Below are positions 1 through 7,495 of a stretch of DNA of 64,000 bases, piece after piece. Source of the stretch: Streptomyces roseolilacinus. GTDB taxonomy: Bacteria > Actinomycetota > Actinomycetes > Streptomycetales > Streptomycetaceae. The stretch's first letter is position 1, and each line of letters opens with the position of its first letter. The position numbers and the translations under genes were made by a program. Under the pieces are notes generated by a model. It was given only the letters and a program-made list of their open reading frames with translations. It made no database searches and had not been told where the DNA came from. Where the stretch lies: contig NZ_BMSV01000008.1 of NCBI RefSeq assembly GCF_014649335.1, positions 62,001-126,000 on the forward strand. The letters run 5' to 3'.

Positions 1-311
1 TGGACATCCTGGGCTTCACCGAGGCCCTCGGCCGGGCCACGCTCGTGATCACCGGCGAGGGGTCCCTCGACGAGCAGACCCTGCACGGCAAGGCCCCGGC
101 GGGCGTCGCCGCGGCGGCCCGCGCGGCCGGGGTCGAGGTCGTCGCGGTCTGCGGCCGCCTGGCGCTGCCCCCGGAGGCCCTGGGCCGGGCGGGCATCCGC
201 CGCGCGTACCCCCTCACCGACCTGGAGCCGGACCCGGCCCGGTGCATCGCCGAGGCGGGCCCCCTCCTGGAGCGGGCCGCGGCGGGCATCGCCCGCGACT
301 TCCTGCGCTGA
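1..311 (+). CDS. Glycerate kinase, C-terminal part (5' end outside window)
   Basis: The frame is open from the window edge (codons in phase with base 3) to TGA at 309-311, giving about 102 residues of the C-terminus. The segment ITGEGSLDEQTLHGKAP is the signature of the GarK/GlxK glycerate kinase family, which phosphorylates D-glycerate with ATP in glyoxylate and serine metabolism. These kinases are usually about 370-380 residues, so most of the gene lies upstream. Nothing in the visible part is broken. A strong hairpin follows the stop, so this is a separate unit from the acetyltransferase downstream. Family assignment is firm; whether the product is 2- or 3-phosphoglycerate cannot be told. 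Confidence 0.9.
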   Translation, partial: DILGFTEALGRATLVITGEGSLDEQTLHGKAPAGVAAAARAAGVEVVAVCGRLALPPEALGRAGIRRAYPLTDLEPDPARCIAEAGPLLERAAAGIARDFLR

Positions 312-363
312 CGCCCCGCCGGGACCGCGCACCCCGGCCCGCCCCGCGCCCCGCCGGGACAGC

Positions 364-399
364 GCCCCACGGCCGGGACCCCGGTCCCGGCCGTGGGGC
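364..399 (+). terminator. Hairpin terminator after glycerate kinase
   Basis: Perfect 17-bp inverted repeat (364-380 against 383-399) with two bases between, so the top of the stem will open into a small loop. It is GC-rich and lacks a T tract, as is usual in Streptomyces. It starts 52 bp after the glycerate kinase stop and ends 82 bp before the next start. Confidence 0.75.
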
Positions 400-481
400 C
401 CCGGCGGGGCTCACGGCCCGGCGGGCGCCGCCGCGAAGCCCCGGTCACCGGGGCGCAACACACCGCTGCGAGGATCCGATC

Positions 482-1018
482 ATGGACATGGACACCATCC
501 GCATCGAGACCCTCGACGGCGGGCGCATCCGCGCCGGGGCCGGCGGCGAACTGGCCGCCCTGCTCCGGGACGCCGTCCACGGCGGCGCCTCCGTCGGCTT
601 CCTGGCCCCGCTCGGTACCGGCGAGGCGGCCGCCTGGTGGCGCGGCCTCGCCGCGGAGGCCGAGGAGGGCGTACGGACCGTCTGGGCGGCGTACGACGCC
701 GCGGGCACCCTCCTGGGCGTCGTGACGCTCGTCCGGGCCGGCGCGCCGAACCAGCGGCACCGCGGCGACATCGCCAAGCTCCTGGTGCACAGCTCCGCGC
801 GGGGCCGCGGGCTCGGGCGTCGGCTGCTGGCCGCCGCCGAGGCGGGGGCGGCCGCCGCCGGCCTGACCCTGCTCGTCCTCGACACCGAGACCGGCAGCCC
901 CGCCGAGGGCCTCTACCGGTCCGCCGGGTGGACCAGGGCCGGGACCATCCCCGGGTACGCCGCGGACCCGTCGGGGGAGCCGCGCCCCACCACGTACTAC
1001 TACAAGGCGCTCGGCTGA
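482..1018 (+). CDS. GNAT family N-acetyltransferase
   Basis: A 178-residue single-domain acetyltransferase. The acetyl-CoA loop is visible as ARGRGLGRRLL around residues 105-115, preceded by the beta-strand KLLVHSS and followed by the C-terminal LYRSAGW motif typical of GNAT proteins. The start at ATG 482 is preferred because GAGGA (470-474) lies 7 bp upstream; the frame stays open further upstream but that stretch holds the terminator of the previous gene. A second ATG two codons in (488) is possible. The substrate cannot be predicted. It is monocistronic: a hairpin precedes it and a shared hairpin separates it from the convergent pssA. Confidence 0.88.
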   Translation: MDMDTIRIETLDGGRIRAGAGGELAALLRDAVHGGASVGFLAPLGTGEAAAWWRGLAAEAEEGVRTVWAAYDAAGTLLGVVTLVRAGAPNQRHRGDIAKLLVHSSARGRGLGRRLLAAAEAGAAAAGLTLLVLDTETGSPAEGLYRSAGWTRAGTIPGYAADPSGEPRPTTYYYKALG

Positions 1019-1032
1019 GGGCGCAGGGCGAA

Positions 1033-1061
1033 GGGCCCGGGTGCGCGTCGCACCCGGGCCC
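1033..1061. terminator. Bidirectional hairpin terminator between GNAT gene and pssA
   Basis: Perfect 13-bp inverted repeat (1033-1045 and 1049-1061) around a 3-nt loop, in the 60-bp gap between two convergent genes, so it can serve both. Confidence 0.8.
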
Positions 1062-1078
1062 CTCACACGGTCATCCGC

Positions 1079-1954
1079 CTACGGCAGCTGCGCCGCCCGC
1101 GCCTCCCGGTTCTCGCGCCGGTTGTCGCGGAAGGTGTTCACCCGCCGCGCCGTTGCGAACAGCGGGATCACCGCGCCCAGCACGACCTGCAGCGCGCAGC
1201 CCGTCTGGAGCAGCAGCTGGCCGCCCGGCGCGTCGAACGCCCACGCCGCCAGCAGGGCCATCGCGCCGACGATCCAGCTGAGCATCGCCACCGCGAGGGC
1301 GCCCCGCGGCTTGGGGTACTCCACCCGGCTCACCATCAGCCACGCCGTGCCGACGATCGCCAGCAGCGTCGGGATGAACGGCAACTCCAGCAGCACGATC
1401 GACACGACGGTCAGTGCCCCGAAGGGGCTCGGCATGCCCTGGAACATGCCGTCCTTCATCGTCACGACCGAGAATCTCGCCAGCCGCATCACGACGGCGA
1501 GCAGCACCACGATCGCCGCCACCGCGGACACCCGCTGGTGCGCGTCGTCCGCGACCATCCCGTACACGAGCACGAAGTACGCCGGGGCCAGACCGAAGCT
1601 GATCAGGTCGGACAGGTTGTCCAGCTCGGCGCCCATCGGCGACGAGCGGAGCTTGCGCGCCACGAGCCCGTCGAACAGGTCGAAGATCGCCGCGCACAGC
1701 ATCAGGATCACGGCCGTCGCGGCGGAGTGCCGCGCCATGCCGGTCTCCTCGCTGCCCGTGAGGTGCGGGATGAGGATGCCGGTGGTGGTGAAGTACACCG
1801 CCATGAACCCGCACGTGGCGTTGCCCAGCGTGAGCGTGTCGGCTATCGACAGGCGGAGCGACAGAGGCATCTCCTCCTGCTCCTCGGCGGCGGCGGTGTC
1901 CGCCTCGCCGTCGGCGACCCAGCCGGCCGGTCGCTCGGGCTCAATCACGGTCAA
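1079..1954 (-). CDS. pssA: CDP-diacylglycerol-serine O-phosphatidyltransferase
   Basis: Integral membrane enzyme that makes phosphatidylserine from CDP-diacylglycerol and L-serine. The 291-residue protein has the CDP-alcohol phosphotransferase signature with all its acidic residues: D95-G96, A99-R100, G108, D112 and D116, within DGLVARKLRSSPMGAELDNL. Several hydrophobic segments follow, consistent with the six to eight membrane spans of the family. The first 30 residues are hydrophilic and acidic, so an internal ATG near MPLSLRL is a possible alternative start. The start codon lies inside the end of psd (14-bp overlap), so the two are translated from one mRNA, and the product of this enzyme is the substrate of Psd. 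Confidence 0.93.
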   Translation of the reverse strand: MTVIEPERPAGWVADGEADTAAAEEQEEMPLSLRLSIADTLTLGNATCGFMAVYFTTTGILIPHLTGSEETGMARHSAATAVILMLCAAIFDLFDGLVARKLRSSPMGAELDNLSDLISFGLAPAYFVLVYGMVADDAHQRVSAVAAIVVLLAVVMRLARFSVVTMKDGMFQGMPSPFGALTVVSIVLLELPFIPTLLAIVGTAWLMVSRVEYPKPRGALAVAMLSWIVGAMALLAAWAFDAPGGQLLLQTGCALQVVLGAVIPLFATARRVNTFRDNRRENREARAAQLP

Positions 1955-2588
1955 TGCGAGTCACCCCCGCGGTCGTGGTCTGACCGACCTCGACGGCGAC
2001 GTCCACACCTTCCGGGAGGTAGATGTCGACCCGCGAGCCGAAGCGGATCAGACCGATCCGGTCGCCCTGCTCGACCTTGGCACCCTGCGACAGGTACGGC
2101 ACGATGCGCCGGGCCACGGCGCCGGCGATCTGCACCATCTCGATGTCGCCGAGCTCGGTGTCGAAGTGCCAGACGACGCGCTCGTTGTTCTCGCTCTCCT
2201 TGTTGAACGCCGGCACGAAGCCGCCCGGGATGTGCTCCACGGACGTCACCGTGCCCGCCAGCGGGGCGCGGTTGACGTGGACGTTCAGCGGGCTCATGAA
2301 GATGGCGACCCGGGTGCGCCCGTCCTTCCACGGCATGATGCTCTGCACCACCCCGTCGGCCGGCGAGATGACCCTGCCCTGCGCGATCTCGCGCTCGGGG
2401 TCGCGGAAGAACCACAGCATGCCGGCCGCGAGCGCGGTGGTCGGGACGGCGATCGCCGCGGCGCGCCGGGAGCGGCGCGAGCGGACGAGGCTTACTGCTG
2501 CGGTGGCGACGGTCGGCAGAAGCCACGGCGATGCTCCGCGCGCGAGGCGGACGCGGCCGCGAGGTGCAGAGGTTTGGCTGTGGGGCAT
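1941..2588 (-). CDS. psd: Phosphatidylserine decarboxylase
   Basis: Converts phosphatidylserine to phosphatidylethanolamine, the main zwitterionic lipid of Streptomyces membranes. The 215-residue protein is of the short archaeal/actinobacterial type. The self-cleavage site that creates the pyruvoyl group is seen as RFGSR (G184-S185), equivalent to the LGST motif of the long enzymes. ISPADGVV and SPLNVHVNR are also typical. A hydrophobic stretch at about residues 43-62 should anchor the beta chain. It overlaps pssA by 14 bp and lies 170 bp downstream of the acyl-CoA dehydrogenase gene, on the same strand; I infer it has its own promoter but read-through from the ccr operon is possible. Confidence 0.93.
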   Translation of the reverse strand: MPHSQTSAPRGRVRLARGASPWLLPTVATAAVSLVRSRRSRRAAAIAVPTTALAAGMLWFFRDPEREIAQGRVISPADGVVQSIMPWKDGRTRVAIFMSPLNVHVNRAPLAGTVTSVEHIPGGFVPAFNKESENNERVVWHFDTELGDIEMVQIAGAVARRIVPYLSQGAKVEQGDRIGLIRFGSRVDIYLPEGVDVAVEVGQTTTAGVTRIDRD

Positions 2589-2758
2589 GGATGACCTTCG
2601 TAGCGGATGATGCCGCGCTCGGGAACGGGGGACGGCGGCTTTTCGGCGATGCTATCGGTTGCGGGCCGCAACTGGGCAAGCCAGAAGTCGAGTCGACGGC
2701 CGGAAGGAGATGACTGGATGTGATCTTCTTCGCGGCCGTATCACCCCAAAACCCACAA
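2589..2758. other. Intergenic region between mcd and psd
   Basis: This 170-bp gap holds a 7-bp inverted repeat, GTTGCGG and CCGCAAC (2658-2672), and is visibly less GC-rich than its surroundings around 2700-2760. It should contain the psd-pssA promoter on the minus strand, but I could not find a convincing -35/-10 pair. No strong terminator hairpin follows mcd. Confidence 0.4.
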
Positions 2759-3964
2759 TCAGCCCTGGAATCGGTACTCCTCGAGCAGGCGACGACCGAT
2801 GATCATTTTCTGGATCTCGGCGGTGCCTTCTCCGATGAGCAGCATCGGCGCCTCCCGGTAGAGGCGCTCGATCTCGTATTCCTTGGAGAACCCGTATCCG
2901 CCGTGAATGCGGAAGGCGTCCTCCACGACCTCCTTGCAGTACTCGGAGGCCAGGTACTTGGCCATCCCTGCTTCGAGGTCGTTTCGTTCCCCTGAGTCCT
3001 TTTTGCGAGCTGCGTTCACCATCATGGCATGAGCAGCCTCCACCTTGGTAGCCATTTCGGCCAGTTTGAACTGGATCGCCTGGTGCTGGGCGATCGGCTT
3101 GCCGAAGGTGTGGCGCTGCTGGGCGTACTGCACACCCAGCTCGAAGGCACGCTGAGCGACGCCGCAGCCACGCGCGGCCACGTTCACCCGGCCGACCTCG
3201 ACACCGTCCATCATCTGGTAGAAGCCCCGGCCGCTGACGCCGCCCAGGACGCGATTGGCCGGAACACGCAGCCCATCCATGATCAGCTCGGTGGTGTCGA
3301 CCCCCTTGTAGCCCATCTTGTCGATCTTGCCGGGGATGGTGAGGCCGGGGCGGACCTCGCCGAAGCCCGGCTCCTTCTCCACCAGGAAGGTCGTCATCGA
3401 CCGGTGGGGGGCCGTGCCCTCGGGGTGTCCTTCGTCACTCCGGACCAGTACGGCCACCAGAGTGGAGGTGCCGCCGTTGGTCAGCCACATCTTCTGGCCG
3501 TTCAGGACGTACTCGTCGCCGTCCCGCACCGCCTTCGACGTGATGGCCGACACGTCCGAGCCGAGGCCCGGCTCCGACATCGAGAACGCGCCGCGCACCT
3601 CGCCGGCCGCCATCCGCGGCAGGAACGCGTCCTTCTGCTCCTGCGTGCCGTGCTGCTTGAGCATGTACGCGACGATGAAGTGGGTGTTGATGATGCCTGA
3701 GACGGACATCCAGCCCCGGGCGATCTCCTCCACGCACAGCGCGTACGTCAGGAGCGACTCGCCCAGACCCCCGTACTCCTCGGGGATCATCAGGCCGAAG
3801 AGGCCCAGCTCCTTGAGCCCGTCGACGATCTCCTGCGGGTACTCGTCCCGGTGCTCCAGCTCGGTCGCGACCGGGATGATCTCCTTGTCGACGAACTCCC
3901 GGACGGTGGAAACGATCTCCTGCTGGACCTCGGTGAGACCGTGGGTCTGCGCGAGTCGGGCCAT
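2759..3964 (-). CDS. Acyl-CoA dehydrogenase, probable (2S)-methylsuccinyl-CoA dehydrogenase
   Basis: FAD-dependent acyl-CoA dehydrogenase of 401 residues. The first family signature is FSMSEPGLGSDVSAI; the catalytic glutamate region is LIGEGTAEIQK near the C-terminus (glutamate at about residue 379). From its place in the ccr-meaA operon I infer it oxidises (2S)-methylsuccinyl-CoA to mesaconyl-CoA, a step otherwise lacking here. The characterised Rhodobacter enzyme is clearly longer, with an N-terminal extension that this protein lacks, so the assignment rests on context. The start ATG 3964 lies 2 bp after the mch stop; a longer upstream reading in the same frame is a shadow of mch. It is the last of the five coupled genes. 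Confidence 0.85.
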   Translation of the reverse strand: MARLAQTHGLTEVQQEIVSTVREFVDKEIIPVATELEHRDEYPQEIVDGLKELGLFGLMIPEEYGGLGESLLTYALCVEEIARGWMSVSGIINTHFIVAYMLKQHGTQEQKDAFLPRMAAGEVRGAFSMSEPGLGSDVSAITSKAVRDGDEYVLNGQKMWLTNGGTSTLVAVLVRSDEGHPEGTAPHRSMTTFLVEKEPGFGEVRPGLTIPGKIDKMGYKGVDTTELIMDGLRVPANRVLGGVSGRGFYQMMDGVEVGRVNVAARGCGVAQRAFELGVQYAQQRHTFGKPIAQHQAIQFKLAEMATKVEAAHAMMVNAARKKDSGERNDLEAGMAKYLASEYCKEVVEDAFRIHGGYGFSKEYEIERLYREAPMLLIGEGTAEIQKMIIGRRLLEEYRFQG

Positions 3965-3966
3965 GG

Positions 3967-4479
3967 CTACTTCTCCTGCGCCTTCGGTTCCGGGCGGCCG
4001 GGCTGCTCGCCGCCGCGCTCCTTGATGTACGTGGCGGTGGGGACCATCACCTTGCGGCGGAAGACGCACACGAGCGTGCCGTCCTGCTTGTACCCCTTGG
4101 TCTCGACGTGGACGATCCCGCGGTCGTCCTTGGACTTCGACGGCCACTTGTCCAGGACCGTCGTCTCGCCGTAGATCGTGTCGCCGTGGAAGGTCGGCGC
4201 CACGTGCCGCAGCGACTCGATCTCCAGGTTGGCGATGGCCTTGCCGGAGACGTCCGGCACGGACATGCCCAGCAGCAGCGAGTAGACGTAGTTCCCGACG
4301 ACGACGTTCCTCCCGAAGTCGGTCGTCTTCTCCGCGTAGTTCGTGTCCATGTGGAGAGGGTGGTGGTTCATCGTGAGGAGGCAGAAGAGGTGGTCGTCGT
4401 ACTCGGTGACCGTCTTCCCGGGCCAGTGCTTGTACACCGCCCCGACCTCGAACTCCTCGTAGGTGCGTCCGAACTGCAT
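3967..4479 (-). CDS. mch: MaoC-family dehydratase, probable mesaconyl-CoA hydratase
   Basis: A 170-residue hot-dog fold hydratase. The hydratase motif is NHHPLHMD (residues 38-45), with the catalytic Asp/His pair of the R-hydratase group. In the ethylmalonyl-CoA pathway this enzyme hydrates mesaconyl-CoA to beta-methylmalyl-CoA, which the lyase encoded just upstream then cleaves. Two starts compete: GTG 4488 overlaps the mcl stop as GTGA, but GGAGG is only one base before it; ATG 4479 has GGAGG ten bases upstream and is preferred. The N-terminus MQFGRTYEEFEVG fits that choice. Members from Rhodobacter are double hot-dog and about twice as long, so this is a single-domain form. Confidence 0.83.
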   Translation of the reverse strand: MQFGRTYEEFEVGAVYKHWPGKTVTEYDDHLFCLLTMNHHPLHMDTNYAEKTTDFGRNVVVGNYVYSLLLGMSVPDVSGKAIANLEIESLRHVAPTFHGDTIYGETTVLDKWPSKSKDDRGIVHVETKGYKQDGTLVCVFRRKVMVPTATYIKERGGEQPGRPEPKAQEK

Positions 4480-4484
4480 CTTCC

Positions 4485-5456
4485 TCACGCCTCCGGGGCT
4501 TCGAACGTGCTGGTGCGCCGCATCCCCGCGGCCCGGCCCTTGCCCGCGATGACCAGGGCCATCTTGCGGCTGGCCTCGTCGATCATCTCGTCGCCGAGCA
4601 TCGCGGAGCCCTTCTTGCCGCCCGCCTCGGACGTGCAGTACTCGTACGCGTCCAGGATCAGCTCGGCGTGGTCGTAGTCCTCCTGCGACGGGGAGAACAC
4701 CTCGTTGGCCGCCTCGACCTGACCCGGATGGAGCACCCACTTGCCGTCGAAGCCCAGCGCGGCGGCGCGGCCCGCGACCGCGCGGAAGCCGTCCACGTTC
4801 TTGATCTGCAGGTAGGGGCCGTCGATCGCCTGGAGGTCGTTGGCGCGGGCCGCCATCAGGATCTTCATCAGGATGTAGTGGTAGGCGTCCGCCAGGTAGC
4901 CGGGCGGCTGCTCGCCGACCACCAGCGACTTCATGTTGATCGACGCCATGAAGTCGGCCGGGCCGAAGATGATCGTCTCGATGCGCGGCGACGCCTGCGC
5001 GATCTCGTTGACGTTGTTCAGGCCCCGGGCGTTCTCGATCTGCGCCTCGATGCCGATGCGGCCGACCTCGAAGCCCATCGTCTTCTCGATCTGCGTCAGC
5101 AGCAGGTCCAGGGCGACGACCTGCGAGGCGTCCTGCACCTTCGGCAGCATGATGCAGTCGAGGTTCGGGCCGGCGCCCTCGACGACCGTGACGACGTCCC
5201 GGTACGTCCAGTGGGTCGTCCAGTCGTTGACGCGCACCACGCGGGTCTTGCCGGTCCAGTCGCCCTCGTTGAGGAACTTCACGATCGTGTGCCGCGCGTC
5301 GGGCTTGGCGAGCGGCGCGCAGGCGTCCTCCAGGTCCAGGAACACCTGGTCGGCCGGGAGGCCCTGGGCCTTCTCGAGGAACCGCGGGTTCGAGCCCGGC
5401 ACCGCCAGGCAGGAACGGCGGGGACGCAGCCGGTTCACGGGAGTGGTCTCGGTCAT
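4485..5456 (-). CDS. mcl: HpcH/HpaI-family CoA ester lyase, probable beta-methylmalyl-CoA/malyl-CoA lyase
   Basis: A 323-residue member of the citrate lyase beta/malyl-CoA lyase family. Family landmarks are visible in order: SCLAVPGSNPRFLEKA at the N-terminus, the metal-binding acidic strand VFLDLEDA, IGIEAQIENARGL and FGPADFMASI. It is expected to split beta-methylmalyl-CoA into glyoxylate and propionyl-CoA, and may also act on malyl-CoA. The start ATG 5456 overlaps the meaA stop as ATGA and the stop abuts mch, so translation is coupled on both sides. Cytoplasmic, magnesium dependent by family. The order meaA-mcl-mch-mcd follows the pathway. Confidence 0.88.
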   Translation of the reverse strand: MTETTPVNRLRPRRSCLAVPGSNPRFLEKAQGLPADQVFLDLEDACAPLAKPDARHTIVKFLNEGDWTGKTRVVRVNDWTTHWTYRDVVTVVEGAGPNLDCIMLPKVQDASQVVALDLLLTQIEKTMGFEVGRIGIEAQIENARGLNNVNEIAQASPRIETIIFGPADFMASINMKSLVVGEQPPGYLADAYHYILMKILMAARANDLQAIDGPYLQIKNVDGFRAVAGRAAALGFDGKWVLHPGQVEAANEVFSPSQEDYDHAELILDAYEYCTSEAGGKKGSAMLGDEMIDEASRKMALVIAGKGRAAGMRRTSTFEAPEA

Positions 5457-7465
5457 GCGGGGACCTCCAGGGGGTCGAGCTTGTTGGCTTTCCGGATCTC
5501 GTCGACGATACGGCCGATGATCTCCGTGATCCCGAAGTCCTTCGGGGTGAAGACGGCGGCCACACCGGCGCGCCTCAGTTCGGCGGCGTCGGCACCGGGG
5601 ATGATCCCGCCGACGACGACCGGGATGTCGGCGGCGCCGGCGTCCCGCAGCCGGTCCAGCACGTCCGGCACCAGCTCGGCGTGCGACCCGGACAGGATGG
5701 ACAGGCCCACGCAGTGCACGTCCTCCGCGAGCGCGGCGTCCACGATCTGCTCGGGCGTCAGCCGGATGCCCTGGTAGACCACCTCGAAGCCGGCGTCCCG
5801 GGCCCGTACGGCGATCTGCTCGGCGCCGTTCGAGTGACCGTCCAGGCCCGGCTTGCCGACCAGCAGCCGCAGCCGTCCCGCGCCCATCTCGGCGGCCGTC
5901 CGGGCGGCCTTCTCCCGGACGGCCGCGAGCGGGGTGCCCTCCTCCGCCGCCACCGCCACGGGGGCGGACGAGACGCCGGTCGGCGCGCGGAACTCGCCGA
6001 ACACGTCGCGCAGCGCCCACGCCCACTCCCCGGTCGTGACCCCCGCACGGGCGCACTCCAGGGTGGCGGGGAAGAGGTTCCCGTCCCCGGCCGCCGTCGC
6101 CTTGAGGGTGGCGAGGGCGTCCTGGGCGCGGGTCTCGTCGCGGTTGTCGCGCCACTCGTGCAGCGCGGCGACGACCCGTGCCTCGTTCGCCGGGTCCACG
6201 GTCTGGATCGCCGTGTCCAGATCCGCGGTGAGGGGGCTCGGCTCGGTCGACTCGAAGCAGTTCACTCCGACGATCTTCTCCTCGCCGGCCTCGATCCGGG
6301 CCCGCCGCTCCGCGTGCGAGGCGACGAGCTGCGACTTGAGGTACCCGGACTCGACGGCGGCCATCGCGCCGCCCATCTCCTGGATCCGGTCGATCTCCGC
6401 GAGGCACTCCTCGACCAGGGCGTCCACCTTGGCCTCGACGACGTGCGAACCCGCGAAGATGTCGTCGTACTCCAGCAGGTCGCTCTCGTGCGCCAGGACC
6501 TGCTGGATGCGCAGCGACCACTGCTGGTCCCAGGGCCGGGGCAGGCCCAGCGCCTCGTTCCAGGCGGGCAGCTGCACGGCCCGCGCGCGGGCGTCCTTCG
6601 ACAGCGTCACGGCGAGCATCTCCAGGACGATGCGCTGGACGTTGTTCTCCGGCTGCGCCTCGGTCAGGCCGAGCGAGTTGACCTGCACCCCGTAGCGGAA
6701 GCGCCGCTGCCTGGCGTCCTCGATGCCGTACCGCTCGCGGGTGATCCGGTCCCAGATGCGGCCGAAGGCACGCATCTTGCACATCTCCTCGACGAAGCGG
6801 ACGCCCGCGTTCACGAAGAAGGAGATCCGGGCGACGACGTCCCCCCTGCGCTCCTCGGGGACCTGTCCGGAGGCGAACACCGCGTCCAGGACCGCGATGG
6901 CCGTGGACATCGCGTACGAGATCTCCTGGACCGGGGTGGCGCCCGCCTCCTGCAGGTGGTAGCTGCAGATGTTGATCGGGTTCCACTTGGGGAGGTGGTT
7001 CACCGTGTAGGTGATCATGTCGGTGGTCAGCCGCAGCGACGGACCGGGCGGGAAGACGTGCGTCCCGCGCGACAGGTACTCCTTCACGATGTCGTTCTGC
7101 GTCGTCCCCTGGAGCCTGGAGATGTCCGCGCCCTGCTCCTCGGCCACCACCTGGTAGAGCGCCAGCAGCCACATGGCGGTGGCGTTGATGGTCATGGACG
7201 TGTTCATCTGCTCCAGGGGGATGTCCTGGAACAGCCGCCGCATGTCGCCGAGGTGGGAGACCGGCACGCCGACCCGGCCGACCTCGCCGCGGGCGAGGAC
7301 GTGGTCCGGGTCGTAGCCGGTCTGGGTGGGCAGGTCGAACGCGACCGAGAGACCGGTCTGCCCCTTGGCGAGGTTGCGCCGGTACAGCTCGTTGGACGCC
7401 TCGGCGGTCGAGTGACCGGCGTACGTCCGCATCAGCCAGGGCCGGTCCTTCTGACGCTCTGTCAT
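5453..7465 (-). CDS. meaA: (2R)-ethylmalonyl-CoA mutase, coenzyme B12 dependent
   Basis: A 670-residue mutase with a methylmalonyl-CoA mutase-type barrel and a C-terminal cobalamin-binding domain. The base-off/His-on motif is complete: D542-x-H544-x-x-G, then S589-x-L591, then GG619-620 (GLDGHSNG, SILSG, VVGGIIP). It rearranges ethylmalonyl-CoA to methylsuccinyl-CoA. MeaA is distinguished from methylmalonyl-CoA mutase by being one chain and by its place next to ccr, an arrangement known from other streptomycetes. It starts 30 bp after ccr and its stop overlaps the mcl start (ATGA). No B12 riboswitch is visible in front of the operon. Confidence 0.95.
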   Translation of the reverse strand: MTERQKDRPWLMRTYAGHSTAEASNELYRRNLAKGQTGLSVAFDLPTQTGYDPDHVLARGEVGRVGVPVSHLGDMRRLFQDIPLEQMNTSMTINATAMWLLALYQVVAEEQGADISRLQGTTQNDIVKEYLSRGTHVFPPGPSLRLTTDMITYTVNHLPKWNPINICSYHLQEAGATPVQEISYAMSTAIAVLDAVFASGQVPEERRGDVVARISFFVNAGVRFVEEMCKMRAFGRIWDRITRERYGIEDARQRRFRYGVQVNSLGLTEAQPENNVQRIVLEMLAVTLSKDARARAVQLPAWNEALGLPRPWDQQWSLRIQQVLAHESDLLEYDDIFAGSHVVEAKVDALVEECLAEIDRIQEMGGAMAAVESGYLKSQLVASHAERRARIEAGEEKIVGVNCFESTEPSPLTADLDTAIQTVDPANEARVVAALHEWRDNRDETRAQDALATLKATAAGDGNLFPATLECARAGVTTGEWAWALRDVFGEFRAPTGVSSAPVAVAAEEGTPLAAVREKAARTAAEMGAGRLRLLVGKPGLDGHSNGAEQIAVRARDAGFEVVYQGIRLTPEQIVDAALAEDVHCVGLSILSGSHAELVPDVLDRLRDAGAADIPVVVGGIIPGADAAELRRAGVAAVFTPKDFGITEIIGRIVDEIRKANKLDPLEVPA

Positions 7466-7495
7466 GACGGTGGTGTCGCCTCTCGGACGTTCCGG

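Noticed and set aside
3029..3700. Plus-strand genes opposite the ccr operon and other large antisense frames (for example 5681-8677 and 27934-29313)
   Set aside because: They mirror real genes, have inverted third-position bias and His/Arg/Val-rich compositions with no domains.
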